Assembly (NCBI RefSeq): GCF_020852455.1
Contig: NZ_JADZAT010000027.1
Span: forward strand, 1-64,000
Reading direction: 5' to 3'
Length of the DNA: 64,000 bases
Source of the DNA: Novosphingobium sp.
GTDB taxonomy: Bacteria; Pseudomonadota; Alphaproteobacteria; Sphingomonadales; Sphingomonadaceae
The notes under the pieces were generated by a model, which was not told the DNA's origin, searched no databases, and was given only the letters and a program-made list of their open reading frames with translations. This document shows positions 34,272 to 43,482 of the stretch, in pieces (positions within the stretch are counted from its first letter, which is position 1; each line of letters opens with the position of its first letter). A program made the translations under genes and the position numbers.

Positions 34272-35588
34272 TCAAAGGGCCTGGGCAGCCGCATGCCCGC
34301 TCGCCCAGGCCCACTGGAAGTTGTATCCGCCCAGCCAGCCGGTGACGTCCACTGCTTCGCCGATGGCATGGAGGCCGGGCACCTTCTTCGCTTCCATCGT
34401 CTGGCTTGAGAGTTCGGCGGTGCTGATGCCGCCCGCCGTCACCTCAGCCTTGGCAAAGCCCTCGCTGCCATTGGGCATGAAGCACCAGCGCGCCAGGCGC
34501 TGTTCGGCCGCGGTCAGTGCCTTGTCGGGCAGATTGCCCAGCTCTGCCTCCAGCTCGAGCCGCTCGGCCAGCGCCTGCGCCAGCCGGTCGGGCAAATGCT
34601 CGGCCAGCACCGCGCGCAATCGCTTGCGCGGCTGACTGCGTTTGGCGGTCAGCAGCCAGCCGCCTGGCAAGTCCGGCAGATAGTCGATCTCCACCGGATC
34701 GCCGCGCTTCCAGTAGCTGGATACCTGCAGGATCGCCGGGCCGCTCAGGCCGCGATGGGTGAACAGCGCGGCCTCGCGGAAGGCGGCCTTGCCCCAGGGA
34801 CTCGTAACCCGCGCCTCGACCGGGGCGGCCACGCCGGACAGTTCGCGGAACAGCACATCCTCGCCGCCCAGCGTCAGCGGCACCAGCGCCGGGCGCGGCT
34901 CAACCACCTTGAGGCCGAACTGGCGGGCCAGATCATAGGCCAGACCGCTTGCGCCCAGCTTGGGGATCGACGGCCCGCCGGTAGCGATCACCAGCCGGGG
35001 CGCAGCAGCCCCGTTCACATGGAAGCACCCGTCGCGGTGTTCGACCGCGCCGGTCGGCTCGCCCAGCCGCAGCTCGACCCTGCCCTGCTCACAAAAGCCC
35101 AGCAGCATGTCGAGCACCTGCCGCGCCGATCCATCGCAGAACAGCTGGCCCAGGGTCTTTTCGTGCCAGGCAATCCCGTGCGCCTCGATCAGGCCAAGGA
35201 AATCACGCGGGGTGTAACGCGCCAGTGCCGACTTGGCGAAATGCGGATTGGCCGACAGGTAGCGATCGGGCGCCACATGCAGGTTGGTGAAATTGCACCG
35301 CCCCCCGCCCGAAATCAGGATCTTGCGGCCGGGCTCGGCATTGTGATCGAGCACCAGCACCCGCCGCCCGCGCTGCCCGGCCTGCGCGGCGCAGAACAGC
35401 CCGGCAGCGCCCGCGCCAAGCACGATGGCGTCGTATTCCTCCCCGGCACGGGGAGGGGGACCACCCGCAGGGTGGTGGAGGGGTACGGGCGAGTGGTCCT
35501 GACGGTGCGGGCCAGCGGCCTCGGGAACACTTGCCTGTACCCCTCCACCAGCTTCGCTGGTCCCCCTCCCCGTTCCGGGGAGGATCAT
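34272..35588 (-). CDS. HI0933/BaiN-type NAD(P)/FAD-dependent oxidoreductase with repeat-derived N-terminal extension
   Basis: A 438-residue flavoprotein of the HI0933 (aminoacetone oxidase-like) family. The Rossmann FAD motif DAIVLGAGAAGLFCAA starts at residue 53, and ILISGGGRCNFTN, VTAGGISTAEL and GGYNFQWAWASG are family blocks. Normally the FAD strand begins within the first few residues. Here about 49 codons encoded by a palindromic repeat (35438-35583) intervene, and no ATG, GTG or TTG lies between that repeat and the FAD motif. ATG 35588 overlaps the upstream stop (ATGA). So the repeat appears to be inserted in frame just after the start codon. The reaction is unknown. Confidence 0.88.
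   Translation of the reverse strand: MILPGTGRGTSEAGGGVQASVPEAAGPHRQDHSPVPLHHPAGGPPPRAGEEYDAIVLGAGAAGLFCAAQAGQRGRRVLVLDHNAEPGRKILISGGGRCNFTNLHVAPDRYLSANPHFAKSALARYTPRDFLGLIEAHGIAWHEKTLGQLFCDGSARQVLDMLLGFCEQGRVELRLGEPTGAVEHRDGCFHVNGAAAPRLVIATGGPSIPKLGASGLAYDLARQFGLKVVEPRPALVPLTLGGEDVLFRELSGVAAPVEARVTSPWGKAAFREAALFTHRGLSGPAILQVSSYWKRGDPVEIDYLPDLPGGWLLTAKRSQPRKRLRAVLAEHLPDRLAQALAERLELEAELGNLPDKALTAAEQRLARWCFMPNGSEGFAKAEVTAGGISTAELSSQTMEAKKVPGLHAIGEAVDVTGWLGGYNFQWAWASGHAAAQAL
35438..35583. repeat. REP-like palindromic element read in frame inside a gene
   Basis: A 146-base element made of two nearly identical inverted arms (35438-35495 and 35528-35583) around a 32-base centre. Each arm starts CCTCCCCGG...CGGGGAGG and contains a second hairpin (for example ACCACCCGCAGGGTGGT). 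The outer 19-base hairpin of the left arm is repeated exactly, in inverse orientation, at 51454-51472, supporting a dispersed repeat family. Confidence 0.8.
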
Positions 35589-37189
35589 GCGAGCAATTCC
35601 GCCGCCAGCGCCTCGGCCACCTTGATCCCGTCCACTGCGGCAGAGAGGATCCCGCCAGCGTAACCGGCACCCTCGCCCGCCGGATAGAGCCCGCGGGTGT
35701 TGATCGACTGGAAATCCGCCCCCCGGCGGATCCGCACCGGGCTGGAGGTGCGGGTTTCCACCCCGGTCATCACCGCATCGGGATGATCATAGCCGGGCAC
35801 CTGCCGTCCAAACACCGGCAAGGCTTCGCGCAGCGCATCGGTGACGAAGGCCGGCAAAACGTCGCACAGGTCGGTGGGCTTCACCCCCGGTTTGTAGCTG
35901 GGTTCAACCACCCCGAACGCAGTCGATGGCTGCCCGGCCAGGAAATCGCCCACCCGCTGGCCCGGGGCCTGATAGTTCGATCCGCCGGCCACGAAGGCCT
36001 GCTCTTCCAGCGCGCGCTGCAGCCGCACCCCGGCCAGCGGATCGCCGGGAAAATCGCGGTCCGGGTTGATATCAACCACCAGCCCCGAATTGGCGTTGAA
36101 TTCGGCGCGCGAATACTGGCTCATCCCGTTGGTGACGACCCGGCCTTCCTCGCTGGTCGCGGCAACCACGCGCCCGCCCGGGCACATGCAGAACGAATAG
36201 ACCGCGCGTCCGTTGCTGGCCTGGTGCGATATCGCATAGGCCGCCGCGCCCAGCACCGGATTGCCGGCATTGGGACCATAGCGCGCCTTGTCGATCCAGC
36301 TTTGCGGATGTTCGATCCGCACCCCGATTGCGAACGGCTTGGCCTCGACATGGACGCCCGCCTTGTACAGCGCCTCGAAGGTGTCGCGTGCCGAATGGCC
36401 CACCGCCAGCACCACATGCCGCGCAGGCAGCACTTCGCCGGTCGAAAGTTTCAGCCCCTGAAGCTGTCCGCCCTCGATCACGAAGTCTTCAACCCGGGTG
36501 CCAAAGCGGTATTCGCCGCCCAGGCTCTCGATCGTCTCGCGGATGCTCATCACCATGGTGACCAGCCGGAAGGTGCCGATATGCGGGTGCGCCTCGGTCA
36601 GGATATCGTCGGGCGCGCCGGCCTTGACGAATTCGGTCAGCACCTTGCGGCCCAGGTGCCGGGGGTCCTTGATCCGCGAATAGAGCTTGCCGTCGGAAAA
36701 GGTTCCCGCCCCGCCCTCGCCGAACTGGACGTTCGATTCCGGTTGCAGCACCGACCGGCGCCACAGCCCCCAGGTGTCCTTGGTGCGTTCGCGCACCGCC
36801 TTGCCGCGCTCGATCACGATCGGGCGCAGCCCCATCTGCGCCAGGATCAGCGCGGCGAGCAGCCCGCACGGCCCTGCCCCGATCACCACCGGACGCTGCC
36901 CGTCCCAGCCATCAGGCGCCATCACCGGAAAGCGATAGGCAGTATCGGGCGTGGGCCGCACATGCTGGTCATCGGCGTGGCGGACCAGCACCGCGGCCTC
37001 GTCCGCCAGGTCCAGATCGAAGGTATAGACCAGCTTGATCGCCGCCTTCTTGCGCGCATCGTTGCCGCGCCGCACCAGCTGCACCCGCAGCAAGTCTTGC
37101 GGCGCGATCCCCAGCCGCGCGCAGATCGCCGGCTCGATCGCATCGCTGGCATGGTCCAGCGGCAGTTGCAGGTCGGAAAGGCGGATCAT
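35585..37189 (-). CDS. FAD-dependent oxidoreductase, COG2509-like
   Basis: A 534-residue protein: an N-terminal domain of about 95 residues with a ferredoxin-like character (DLLRVQLVRRGNDARKK), then the FAD motif VVIGAGPCGLLAALILAQ and the conserved EGGAGTFSDGKLYSRIKD block typical of the uncharacterised COG2509 flavoproteins. The C-terminus GLYPAGEGAGYAGGI closes the FAD site. The substrate is unknown. It starts 21 bases after the PepSY gene stop and overlaps the next flavoprotein by ATGA, placing two flavoenzymes at the end of a metal-uptake-like run. Confidence 0.87.
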   Translation of the reverse strand: MIRLSDLQLPLDHASDAIEPAICARLGIAPQDLLRVQLVRRGNDARKKAAIKLVYTFDLDLADEAAVLVRHADDQHVRPTPDTAYRFPVMAPDGWDGQRPVVIGAGPCGLLAALILAQMGLRPIVIERGKAVRERTKDTWGLWRRSVLQPESNVQFGEGGAGTFSDGKLYSRIKDPRHLGRKVLTEFVKAGAPDDILTEAHPHIGTFRLVTMVMSIRETIESLGGEYRFGTRVEDFVIEGGQLQGLKLSTGEVLPARHVVLAVGHSARDTFEALYKAGVHVEAKPFAIGVRIEHPQSWIDKARYGPNAGNPVLGAAAYAISHQASNGRAVYSFCMCPGGRVVAATSEEGRVVTNGMSQYSRAEFNANSGLVVDINPDRDFPGDPLAGVRLQRALEEQAFVAGGSNYQAPGQRVGDFLAGQPSTAFGVVEPSYKPGVKPTDLCDVLPAFVTDALREALPVFGRQVPGYDHPDAVMTGVETRTSSPVRIRRGADFQSINTRGLYPAGEGAGYAGGILSAAVDGIKVAEALAAELLA

Positions 37190-37210
37190 CCGCCCGCCTT
37201 TCGCCCGCTT

Positions 37211-38629
37211 CTAACCGGAAGGCAAGCGCCGTCCCGCCGCCGCCAGCCCCAGCCACTGGGCCAGGGGAGCGATCCGGCGCAGCACCAGACGTTCTATCGC
37301 CAGCATGGCCACCAGCGAGAGCGCCAGCAGCGGCAGCAGCGCGGCCAGTACCAGCACGATGATCGTCACGCCTCGGTGGCGGGCGCTGCCACGGGCATGG
37401 GGCGGCGCGCCCAGCCGGTCCTGGGGTTTGCGCCGCCGCCACATCACGAACGCGGTCAACGACAGCGCCATCAGCATCGCGGCGGTAAGCACCCCGATCA
37501 ACTGGTTGATCCAGCCCAGCAGCGCGCCTTCGTGCCAGGCCACGCCATAGCCAACCACGCGGTCGATCACGTGCTTGTTGGCAAAGGTTTCGCGCGATCG
37601 TTCGGCACCTGTCATCGGATCGTAGCTGATCGTCACGCGCTGCGGGCGGTTCTGCGTATCCGAACGCACGGTCCATTCGCTTTTCGCCTTGCCGCCGAAA
37701 CGCTGCGGCGCGCCTGGCGGGGTGACCACCACCGGGAACGGCAGGTGCTGGCCTTTGGCTTCGGCAACGATCCGACTGAGCGTGATCGGCGCGGCGGTCA
37801 TGATCGTGCCGTCGGGCATCATATGCGCCCCCACCGGCATGGCCGCGCCCTGCCCCTGCATCATCGCCGCATGATCATGTTCGGCATGTTCGCCGCCATC
37901 TACCGGCTTGCCGCCGATGGTCCAGTCCTGCTCACCCTTGATCCAGCCCAGCTCGGTTCGGACCGCCTTGAAGGCACTGCCCCAGACATCGGCCCAGGGC
38001 AGTCCGGTCAGCAACAGAACCATCGCCAGCCCCGACACCCAGAAGCCGGTCACCGCGTGCAGATCGCGCCACAGCACCTTGCGGCCATTGGAAAAGCGCG
38101 GCCAGGCCACCCCGGCCAGTCCGCCGCCGGTGGGCCACCACAGGTAAAGGCCGGTCAGGATCATCACGATCGCCCAGCTTGCCGCCAGTTCAACGATCCA
38201 GCTGCCGGGCTTGCCGATCAGTAACTGCCCGTGGAGGTCGTGCGCCACCTGCATGATCCGCCATTCGGGATCGAGCATGCCGACCACCTTGCCCTGTGGT
38301 GAGACGAACACGTCGCGCATCTTGTGCCCGTCACCGGGCAAGCCCAGGTGAACCAGCACCGCATCGGCCTCGGCACGGGGCAGGCGATAGGAATGGAATC
38401 GCGCGCCGGGTAAGGCTGCCAGCGCCGCGCGCACCTGGGCATCGGGCGAAACCGCACCGGCGGTTGGCAAGTCGCGCCAGGCGCGCTCCTCCCAGGCCTC
38501 GACCTGCGGTTTGAACAGGTAGATTGCCCCGGTCAGCGCCAGCAGCAGCACCATCGGCACCACGAACAGCCCGGCATAGAAATGCCAGCGCCAGATTGTC
38601 CGATAGAGATCGGTTGAAGGTTGGGTCAT
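37211..38629 (-). CDS. PepSY-associated TM protein with His/Met-rich loop
   Basis: A 472-residue inner-membrane protein of the PepSY_TM family: first membrane helix (FYAGLFVVPMVLLLALTGAIYLF), a periplasmic PepSY segment, HDLHGQLLIGKPGSWIVELAA, and three or four further helices. A His- and Met-rich stretch (GGEHAEHDHAAMMQG, then HMM) lies between helices near residue 255 and could bind a metal. Family members often act with TonB-dependent receptors, some as ferric-siderophore reductases. It lies 21 bases after the TonB receptor gene. The role here is inferred as metal reduction or uptake. Confidence 0.85.
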   Translation of the reverse strand: MTQPSTDLYRTIWRWHFYAGLFVVPMVLLLALTGAIYLFKPQVEAWEERAWRDLPTAGAVSPDAQVRAALAALPGARFHSYRLPRAEADAVLVHLGLPGDGHKMRDVFVSPQGKVVGMLDPEWRIMQVAHDLHGQLLIGKPGSWIVELAASWAIVMILTGLYLWWPTGGGLAGVAWPRFSNGRKVLWRDLHAVTGFWVSGLAMVLLLTGLPWADVWGSAFKAVRTELGWIKGEQDWTIGGKPVDGGEHAEHDHAAMMQGQGAAMPVGAHMMPDGTIMTAAPITLSRIVAEAKGQHLPFPVVVTPPGAPQRFGGKAKSEWTVRSDTQNRPQRVTISYDPMTGAERSRETFANKHVIDRVVGYGVAWHEGALLGWINQLIGVLTAAMLMALSLTAFVMWRRRKPQDRLGAPPHARGSARHRGVTIIVLVLAALLPLLALSLVAMLAIERLVLRRIAPLAQWLGLAAAGRRLPSG

Positions 38630-38650
38630 GATAGCCTCCGCAAAGATGCT

Positions 38651-40960
38651 TCAGAGCTTGAGCTTGAGATCGGCGACGAAGGTGCGCTGGGGCAGCGGAT
38701 GGGCAACATAACCCTGGAAATTAAGCAGGTTATCTACCCCTACGCCAAGCTGCAGGGCCTTATTCAGGTCCCACGACAGGCGCGTGTCGACGAAGAAATA
38801 GTCGGATTGATAGCCATAGGCTCGGCCACGCTGCAGCCCCAGCAAATCGGAATTCGGCCGCGAGCCATAGCGCCAGCCCAGCGACAGCTTGAGCGGATCG
38901 GCGATCCGGTAGCGCAGGTTGCCGTTCGATCGCCATTGCGGGATGCGCGGGAACTGCACCCCTTCCGCGCGCGGATCGGCGCTGTTGCGGTGGGTCCGGG
39001 CGCTCATCCAGGCCAGGTTGCCATCGAAGTCGAGCCCCTTGATCAGGACGTCCTTGCCCTCGACGATCAGTTCGATCCCGTATTGCCGGACCTTGTCGAC
39101 ATTCTGATAGCCGCTGAACAGCGTGTTGTCGGGCAGCACACCCTGAAAGCTGTAAACCGCATCATCGACATCCTGGAAGAACAGGCTGGCTGTGGTCCGC
39201 AGCGGCCCGAATTGTCGCCGCAGCAGCAGGTTGGCATCATAAGATTTTTCGGGCTTCAGGAACGGATTGAAGCTGCTGGCAATCAGGTTGCCGGCCGTGT
39301 CCTGGCTGCCCTGGAACAGTTCGCCAACCGTGGGAAAGCGCGTGGCCAGGCCGAGGCTGATCTGGAAATCAACTCCGGCCGGCAGCTTGCCCTGCAGGCT
39401 CAGCTTGGGGCTGAGCGAAGCCGCCGTGCGGCTGGCAAACGGCGCATCCCGGCGCTGGCCCGCCACCAGGCTGGCGAGCCCACCTTCGAAGGCGTGCCAG
39501 CGGTCATAGCGCAGCCCCCCGGTCAGCACCAGGTTGCCGCCCAGTTCCACTGCGTCTTCAATCCACAGGCCCCACAGGCTAGTCTTGCCATAGCTGGCAT
39601 TGCTGAACGTGGGATTGGCCGCGGTTTTCCAGTTGGTGACCCGGTAGGTGTCGGTGGCGGTTTCGTAGCGATTGCCATCCGCGCCCAATGCCAGCTTGTG
39701 GCCGCCCAGCTGGGCTTCAAGCACCAGCGCGGCGGTGTACCAGCCGGGATGGCGCGAGAGGGTCTGCTTGCCCGCCCCCGCCGCTGCACCGGTGGCATAG
39801 TCATTCGAGGCGCGTGCATCCTGCCGGTCGATCCAGAAGCGCGAAAGGTTGAGCGACAGGTCGAAGCGCCCCAAGGCCCCCGAAAGCTTGCCGCCGACCA
39901 GGTATTCGGTCCGTTCGGTGCGCGACATGGTCAGCCCCGAGGCGTTGTAAACGATCCCGCCAAAGCTGACGTTGCCCTGATAAACTGGCGCGCCGGTGGC
40001 GGTGTTGACCAGCCAGCTGCGCGGGTTGGTCAGGTCCTGCCGGGTCTTCCACAGCACGCCCAGCGCATCGAACTTCCACCCAGATCCCAGATCATAGCCG
40101 ATCCGCAACCGGGCTTGGTCCTGCAGCACGTCAACCGGCGACGCCGCACCGAAGACCGCCGTTTCGGCCGTGGCCGCAAGCCCTCCCGGCCGGATCAGGC
40201 GCGGATCGACAAAGGCCCCGGTGACCGTCGCGGTCGAAGCGCCGGTTGCCTTCTGCAACAGGTTATAGCTCATCGATTGGCCGGTGTTGCTGAAGTGGCG
40301 AAAGCTCGCCCGGATGCTCAGCGGCCCGTCCGTCTGCTTGTAACCCAGCGCGCCTTCGATGCTGTAGCCCGTGAAGGTTTCGTCGAACCCGTATTCGCTG
40401 AAGGGCATCACCATGGTCTGCACGGTGCCGGAAGCAGACAGGCCATCCTTGGGATCGCGCGTAGTGACCGAGATCACCCCGCCCATCGAATTGCCGCCAT
40501 AGCGCGCCGAATAGGGGCCATAGACGATATCAAACTGGCGAACCTCCAGCGGGCCGACCACGTTCCACTTGGGCGGAAAGTCATAGCGGTTACCCAGGAA
40601 GTTCGAGACCACGAACCCGTCAACCATGACGATGGTCCGCGCGCTTTGCACGGTGTTTGCGCCGCGCATGGCAACCACCGCGTTGTCATCGCCGGCAAAG
40701 CGTTTGCGCACGAAGAAGTTGGGGGTGTATTTCATCAGGTCTTCGACATTGATCGCGTTGATCGCTTCGAAGTTTTCCCGATCCAGCGAAATGGCCAGCC
40801 CGCGCGGTACGACGGTGATTGGCTGGTCCTTCTGGCCAACGACAATGATTGTCTGGGCCGTCCCGGATTCGGTATTCGCGGCGTCGGCGTCAGCCGCTTC
40901 GGCCCAGGCCGGGGAACTGCAAAGCAGGGCGACCGCCACGGCGGTAAGCGAGGTTTTCAT
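38651..40960 (-). CDS. TonB-dependent outer membrane receptor
   Basis: A 769-residue receptor with a signal peptide (MKTSLTAVAVALLCSSPAWAEA), a TonB-box-like TIIVVGQ, a plug domain (NVEDLMKYTPNFFVRKR, then DIVYGPYSARYGGNSMGGVISV) and a 22-strand-type barrel ending FVADLKLKL. The ligand is not evident. Neighbouring DUF2946 and PepSY genes with His/Met-rich segments favour a metal ion or metal chelate, possibly copper. ATG 40960 was chosen because it starts the signal peptide; the in-frame 41014 start adds 18 atypical residues. Confidence 0.9.
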   Translation of the reverse strand: MKTSLTAVAVALLCSSPAWAEAADADAANTESGTAQTIIVVGQKDQPITVVPRGLAISLDRENFEAINAINVEDLMKYTPNFFVRKRFAGDDNAVVAMRGANTVQSARTIVMVDGFVVSNFLGNRYDFPPKWNVVGPLEVRQFDIVYGPYSARYGGNSMGGVISVTTRDPKDGLSASGTVQTMVMPFSEYGFDETFTGYSIEGALGYKQTDGPLSIRASFRHFSNTGQSMSYNLLQKATGASTATVTGAFVDPRLIRPGGLAATAETAVFGAASPVDVLQDQARLRIGYDLGSGWKFDALGVLWKTRQDLTNPRSWLVNTATGAPVYQGNVSFGGIVYNASGLTMSRTERTEYLVGGKLSGALGRFDLSLNLSRFWIDRQDARASNDYATGAAAGAGKQTLSRHPGWYTAALVLEAQLGGHKLALGADGNRYETATDTYRVTNWKTAANPTFSNASYGKTSLWGLWIEDAVELGGNLVLTGGLRYDRWHAFEGGLASLVAGQRRDAPFASRTAASLSPKLSLQGKLPAGVDFQISLGLATRFPTVGELFQGSQDTAGNLIASSFNPFLKPEKSYDANLLLRRQFGPLRTTASLFFQDVDDAVYSFQGVLPDNTLFSGYQNVDKVRQYGIELIVEGKDVLIKGLDFDGNLAWMSARTHRNSADPRAEGVQFPRIPQWRSNGNLRYRIADPLKLSLGWRYGSRPNSDLLGLQRGRAYGYQSDYFFVDTRLSWDLNKALQLGVGVDNLLNFQGYVAHPLPQRTFVADLKLKL

Positions 40961-41060
40961 AAAATGGGATTCCGGTAACTGCGCGCGAACCAGCCGCATT
41001 GGGCCTGTTCGCATCCTGACAGGGCAACCGCACGGATTGGCGCGGCTGCGGCTTATTCAG

Positions 41061-41477
41061 TCAGGTTGCGGCCGGCGGCCCGCGCAGCGGCGGGCGCAGA
41101 TGGGTCAGCCTGCGCAGGCGGGGAATTGCCTGGTCGGCAAAGCCCAGCGCCAGGATGAAAGCCAGCGCCAGGACCAGCAGTGCCGGATCGGCACCGGCCA
41201 GCAGCGGCGAACCGTGCCCGGCGAAGGGGCAACTGCCGTTCGCTTTGCCGGCCTGGCTGTCCTCGCGGTGATCGCCGCCGGATCCCGGCAAGGCGATCGT
41301 CGCTTGCCGGTCCATGCCGTCGCTGCAGATCGTCACTGACAGGACCCGGCCTTCGGCCTGCAGCATGTAGCCGGCAGGGACCACCAGCTTGAGGCACAGC
41401 GTCATCGCCAGCAGCACGACTGCCAGCGCACGATGGGCCAAAAGGATGCGTCGCAAGGTCCCCACGCCACGCCTCAT
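41061..41477 (-). CDS. DUF2946 family protein
   Basis: A 138-residue protein with an N-terminal hydrophobic helix (ALAVVLLAMTLCLKLVVPAGYML), a periplasmic segment with cysteines (VTICSDG, NGSCPFAGHG) and a second hydrophobic helix (LLVLALAFILALGF). The VPAGYM and CPFAGH blocks match DUF2946. Members are often found beside copper- or metal-handling genes. It leads the minus-strand run ending at 34272: DUF2946, TonB receptor, PepSY, two flavoproteins. Function unknown. Confidence 0.8.
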   Translation of the reverse strand: MRRGVGTLRRILLAHRALAVVLLAMTLCLKLVVPAGYMLQAEGRVLSVTICSDGMDRQATIALPGSGGDHREDSQAGKANGSCPFAGHGSPLLAGADPALLVLALAFILALGFADQAIPRLRRLTHLRPPLRGPPAAT

Positions 41478-41790
41478 ACTGACCCACCCGGCGAATGCAA
41501 TCGGCGGAGATCAAATCCGGCGGCCATCTGCGGGAAATTCCGGATGCGCAATTTCATTGCTTTTTGCCGCAATGCAGCATATAGGACCATCCACATCCAA
41601 CCGGACTTGCCCGTTATGAAGCGGGTACGCAGTTCGGCGCAGCGTGAGGCCCGCCATCAAGGCAAGGCCGCCCCGAACGCCCGGTTGACCGACTTGACGC
41701 CGCCTTTTTCACGCAGGGTTGCATCGTGAATGCCCCTGCCCTCCCGTGCCCTCATGCGGCGCGGGCGCGGCTTTTATGAAAGAAATTGCA
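41478..41790. other. divergent intergenic region and long leader of the DEAD-box gene
   Basis: A 313-base gap between divergent DUF2946 and helicase genes. A promoter for the helicase is proposed at 41557-41585, leaving a leader of roughly 200 bases. Long leaders are usual for cold-inducible helicase genes. Within it, ATG 41616 opens a 37-codon basic frame (MKRVRSSAQREARHQGK...) ending at TGA 41729; it has no clear ribosome binding site and I do not call it as a gene. Confidence 0.45.
41557..41585 (+). promoter_or_regulatory. candidate sigma-70-type promoter of the DEAD-box helicase gene
   Basis: TTGCTT (41557-41562) and TATAGG (41580-41585) with an exact 17-base spacer, in the only AT-rich part of the gap. 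This predicts a transcript start near 41592. Confidence 0.45.
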
Positions 41791-43482
41791 ATGTCCTATT
41801 TCACCGACCTTGGTCTGGCCGAGCCGATCCTGCGCGCATTGGGCGCCAAGGGCTATGCCGATCCCACCCCGATCCAGCGCCAGGCGATTCCGGCGCTGCT
41901 GGAAGGGCGCGACCTGCTGGGCATCGCCCAGACCGGCACCGGCAAGACCGCGGCCTTCTCGCTCCCCTCGCTGCACCGGCTTGCTGCCGATCCGCAGCCG
42001 CGCCGCAATGCCAGCTGCCGAATGCTGGTGCTTTCGCCGACCCGCGAACTGGCGGCGCAGATTGCCGACAACATGCGCGGCTATGCCAAGTTCCTGAACC
42101 TGTCGGTCCAGTGCGTGTTCGGCGGCGTGCCCGTGGGCAAGCAGTCCCGCGCGCTGGTGCCCGGCTGCGACGTGCTGGTCGCCACGCCTGGCCGCCTGCT
42201 CGACCTGATCGACCAGCGCGCGCTGACGCTGCGCAATGTCGAGATCTTCGTGCTCGACGAAGCCGACCAGATGATGGACCTGGGCTTCATCGTTCCGCTG
42301 AAGCGGGTGGCCAACATGCTGCCCGAAAAGCGCCAGAGCCTGTTCTTCAGCGCGACCATGCCCAAGGCGATCGCCGAACTGGGCAAGCAGTTCATCAAGA
42401 ACCCGGTACGCGTCGAAGTGACCCCGCAGGCAAGCACTGCCGAGCGGGTGGAACAGTATGTCTGCTTCATCAACCAGTCCGAAAAGCAGGCTCTGCTTTC
42501 GATCAGCCTGCGCAAGGGGCTGGAAAGCGGTGAGATCGCTTCGGCACTGGTCTTTACCCGGACCAAGCACGGGGCCGACCGGGTGGTGCGCCACCTGACC
42601 GCCGCCGGGGTCCAGGCCGCCGCGATCCACGGCAACAAGAGCCAGGCCCAGCGCACCGCCGCGCTGGGCGCGTTCCGCCGCGGCACCATGCCGGTGCTGG
42701 TGGCGACCGACATTGCCGCGCGCGGGATCGACGTGACCGGCGTCAGCCACGTGTTCAACTTCGAACTGCCCAACGTGCCCGAACAGTACGTCCACCGGAT
42801 CGGCCGCACCGCGCGCGCCGGCGCCGATGGCGTGGCGCTGAGCTTCTGTGCGCCCGATGAAAAGACCTACCTGCGCGATATCGAGCGGCTGACCGGCGTG
42901 AAGCTGGGCACCGTGCCGCTGCCCGACAACTTCACCCAGGAAGCCGCCCGCCTGCCCGCCCCGGCGCGGCGCAGTCCGGCCGAAATGGAACAGGATGCGC
43001 GCCGTGACGAACGCGACGCGCGTGGTCGCGGCGGCCCCGCAGCGCGCCGCGATGGTCGCAAGCCCAAGGTGGCCCGCACCACCGGCGGGCGCGTACCCGG
43101 CGGCCAGGGCCGCGACGGCCAGTCACGCGATCAGTACATCCGCAACGAGCGGATTGCCGACGACCGCACCCAATCGCGCGCCGCCCACGCCCAGCGCGGT
43201 CCGCAGTTCGATCCGCTGGCCGGTGAGGATCGTGAAGCCCGCCAGTACTCGGCCGAGAACCGCCAGCGCCGCGACGAGCGCCCCGCCCGCAACGAACCGC
43301 GCGGCGAATTCCGCCGCGACCAGCGCGAACGCAGCGGAAGCGGCGAACGCCCGGCCAAGCTGCACCGCGACGGCGTCCGCCCGGCCGGCCAGAAGCGTCC
43401 CGAAGGTCAGGGTCAGCAGAACGGCCAGCAGCGCCGCAAGCCGGCCAAGAAGCCCAACGGCGGCCAGCGTAACTGGGGTTAG
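41791..43482 (+). CDS. DEAD-box RNA helicase (RhlE/DeaD type)
   Basis: ATP-dependent RNA helicase of 563 residues. Q-motif and motif I (TPIQRQAIPAL, AQTGTGKTAAF), motif Ia PTRELAAQ, DEAD written VLDEADQMMD, SAT in FFSATMP, and motif VI HRIGRTARAG are all present in the first 380 residues. The C-terminal 180 residues are an Arg/Asp/Gly/Gln-rich disordered tail, as in RhlE-type enzymes. ATG 41791 (MSYFTDLGLAEP) follows GAAAGAA and matches the family start; ATG 41776 is in frame and possible. Probably aids ribosome assembly and RNA turnover in the cold. The stop overlaps the convergent TetR gene by 4 bases. Confidence 0.93.
   Translation: MSYFTDLGLAEPILRALGAKGYADPTPIQRQAIPALLEGRDLLGIAQTGTGKTAAFSLPSLHRLAADPQPRRNASCRMLVLSPTRELAAQIADNMRGYAKFLNLSVQCVFGGVPVGKQSRALVPGCDVLVATPGRLLDLIDQRALTLRNVEIFVLDEADQMMDLGFIVPLKRVANMLPEKRQSLFFSATMPKAIAELGKQFIKNPVRVEVTPQASTAERVEQYVCFINQSEKQALLSISLRKGLESGEIASALVFTRTKHGADRVVRHLTAAGVQAAAIHGNKSQAQRTAALGAFRRGTMPVLVATDIAARGIDVTGVSHVFNFELPNVPEQYVHRIGRTARAGADGVALSFCAPDEKTYLRDIERLTGVKLGTVPLPDNFTQEAARLPAPARRSPAEMEQDARRDERDARGRGGPAARRDGRKPKVARTTGGRVPGGQGRDGQSRDQYIRNERIADDRTQSRAAHAQRGPQFDPLAGEDREARQYSAENRQRRDERPARNEPRGEFRRDQRERSGSGERPAKLHRDGVRPAGQKRPEGQGQQNGQQRRKPAKKPNGGQRNWG

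Noticed and set aside
41616..41729. 37-codon basic frame in the helicase leader as a gene
   Set aside because: No ribosome binding site and no recognisable family; kept only as an observation.
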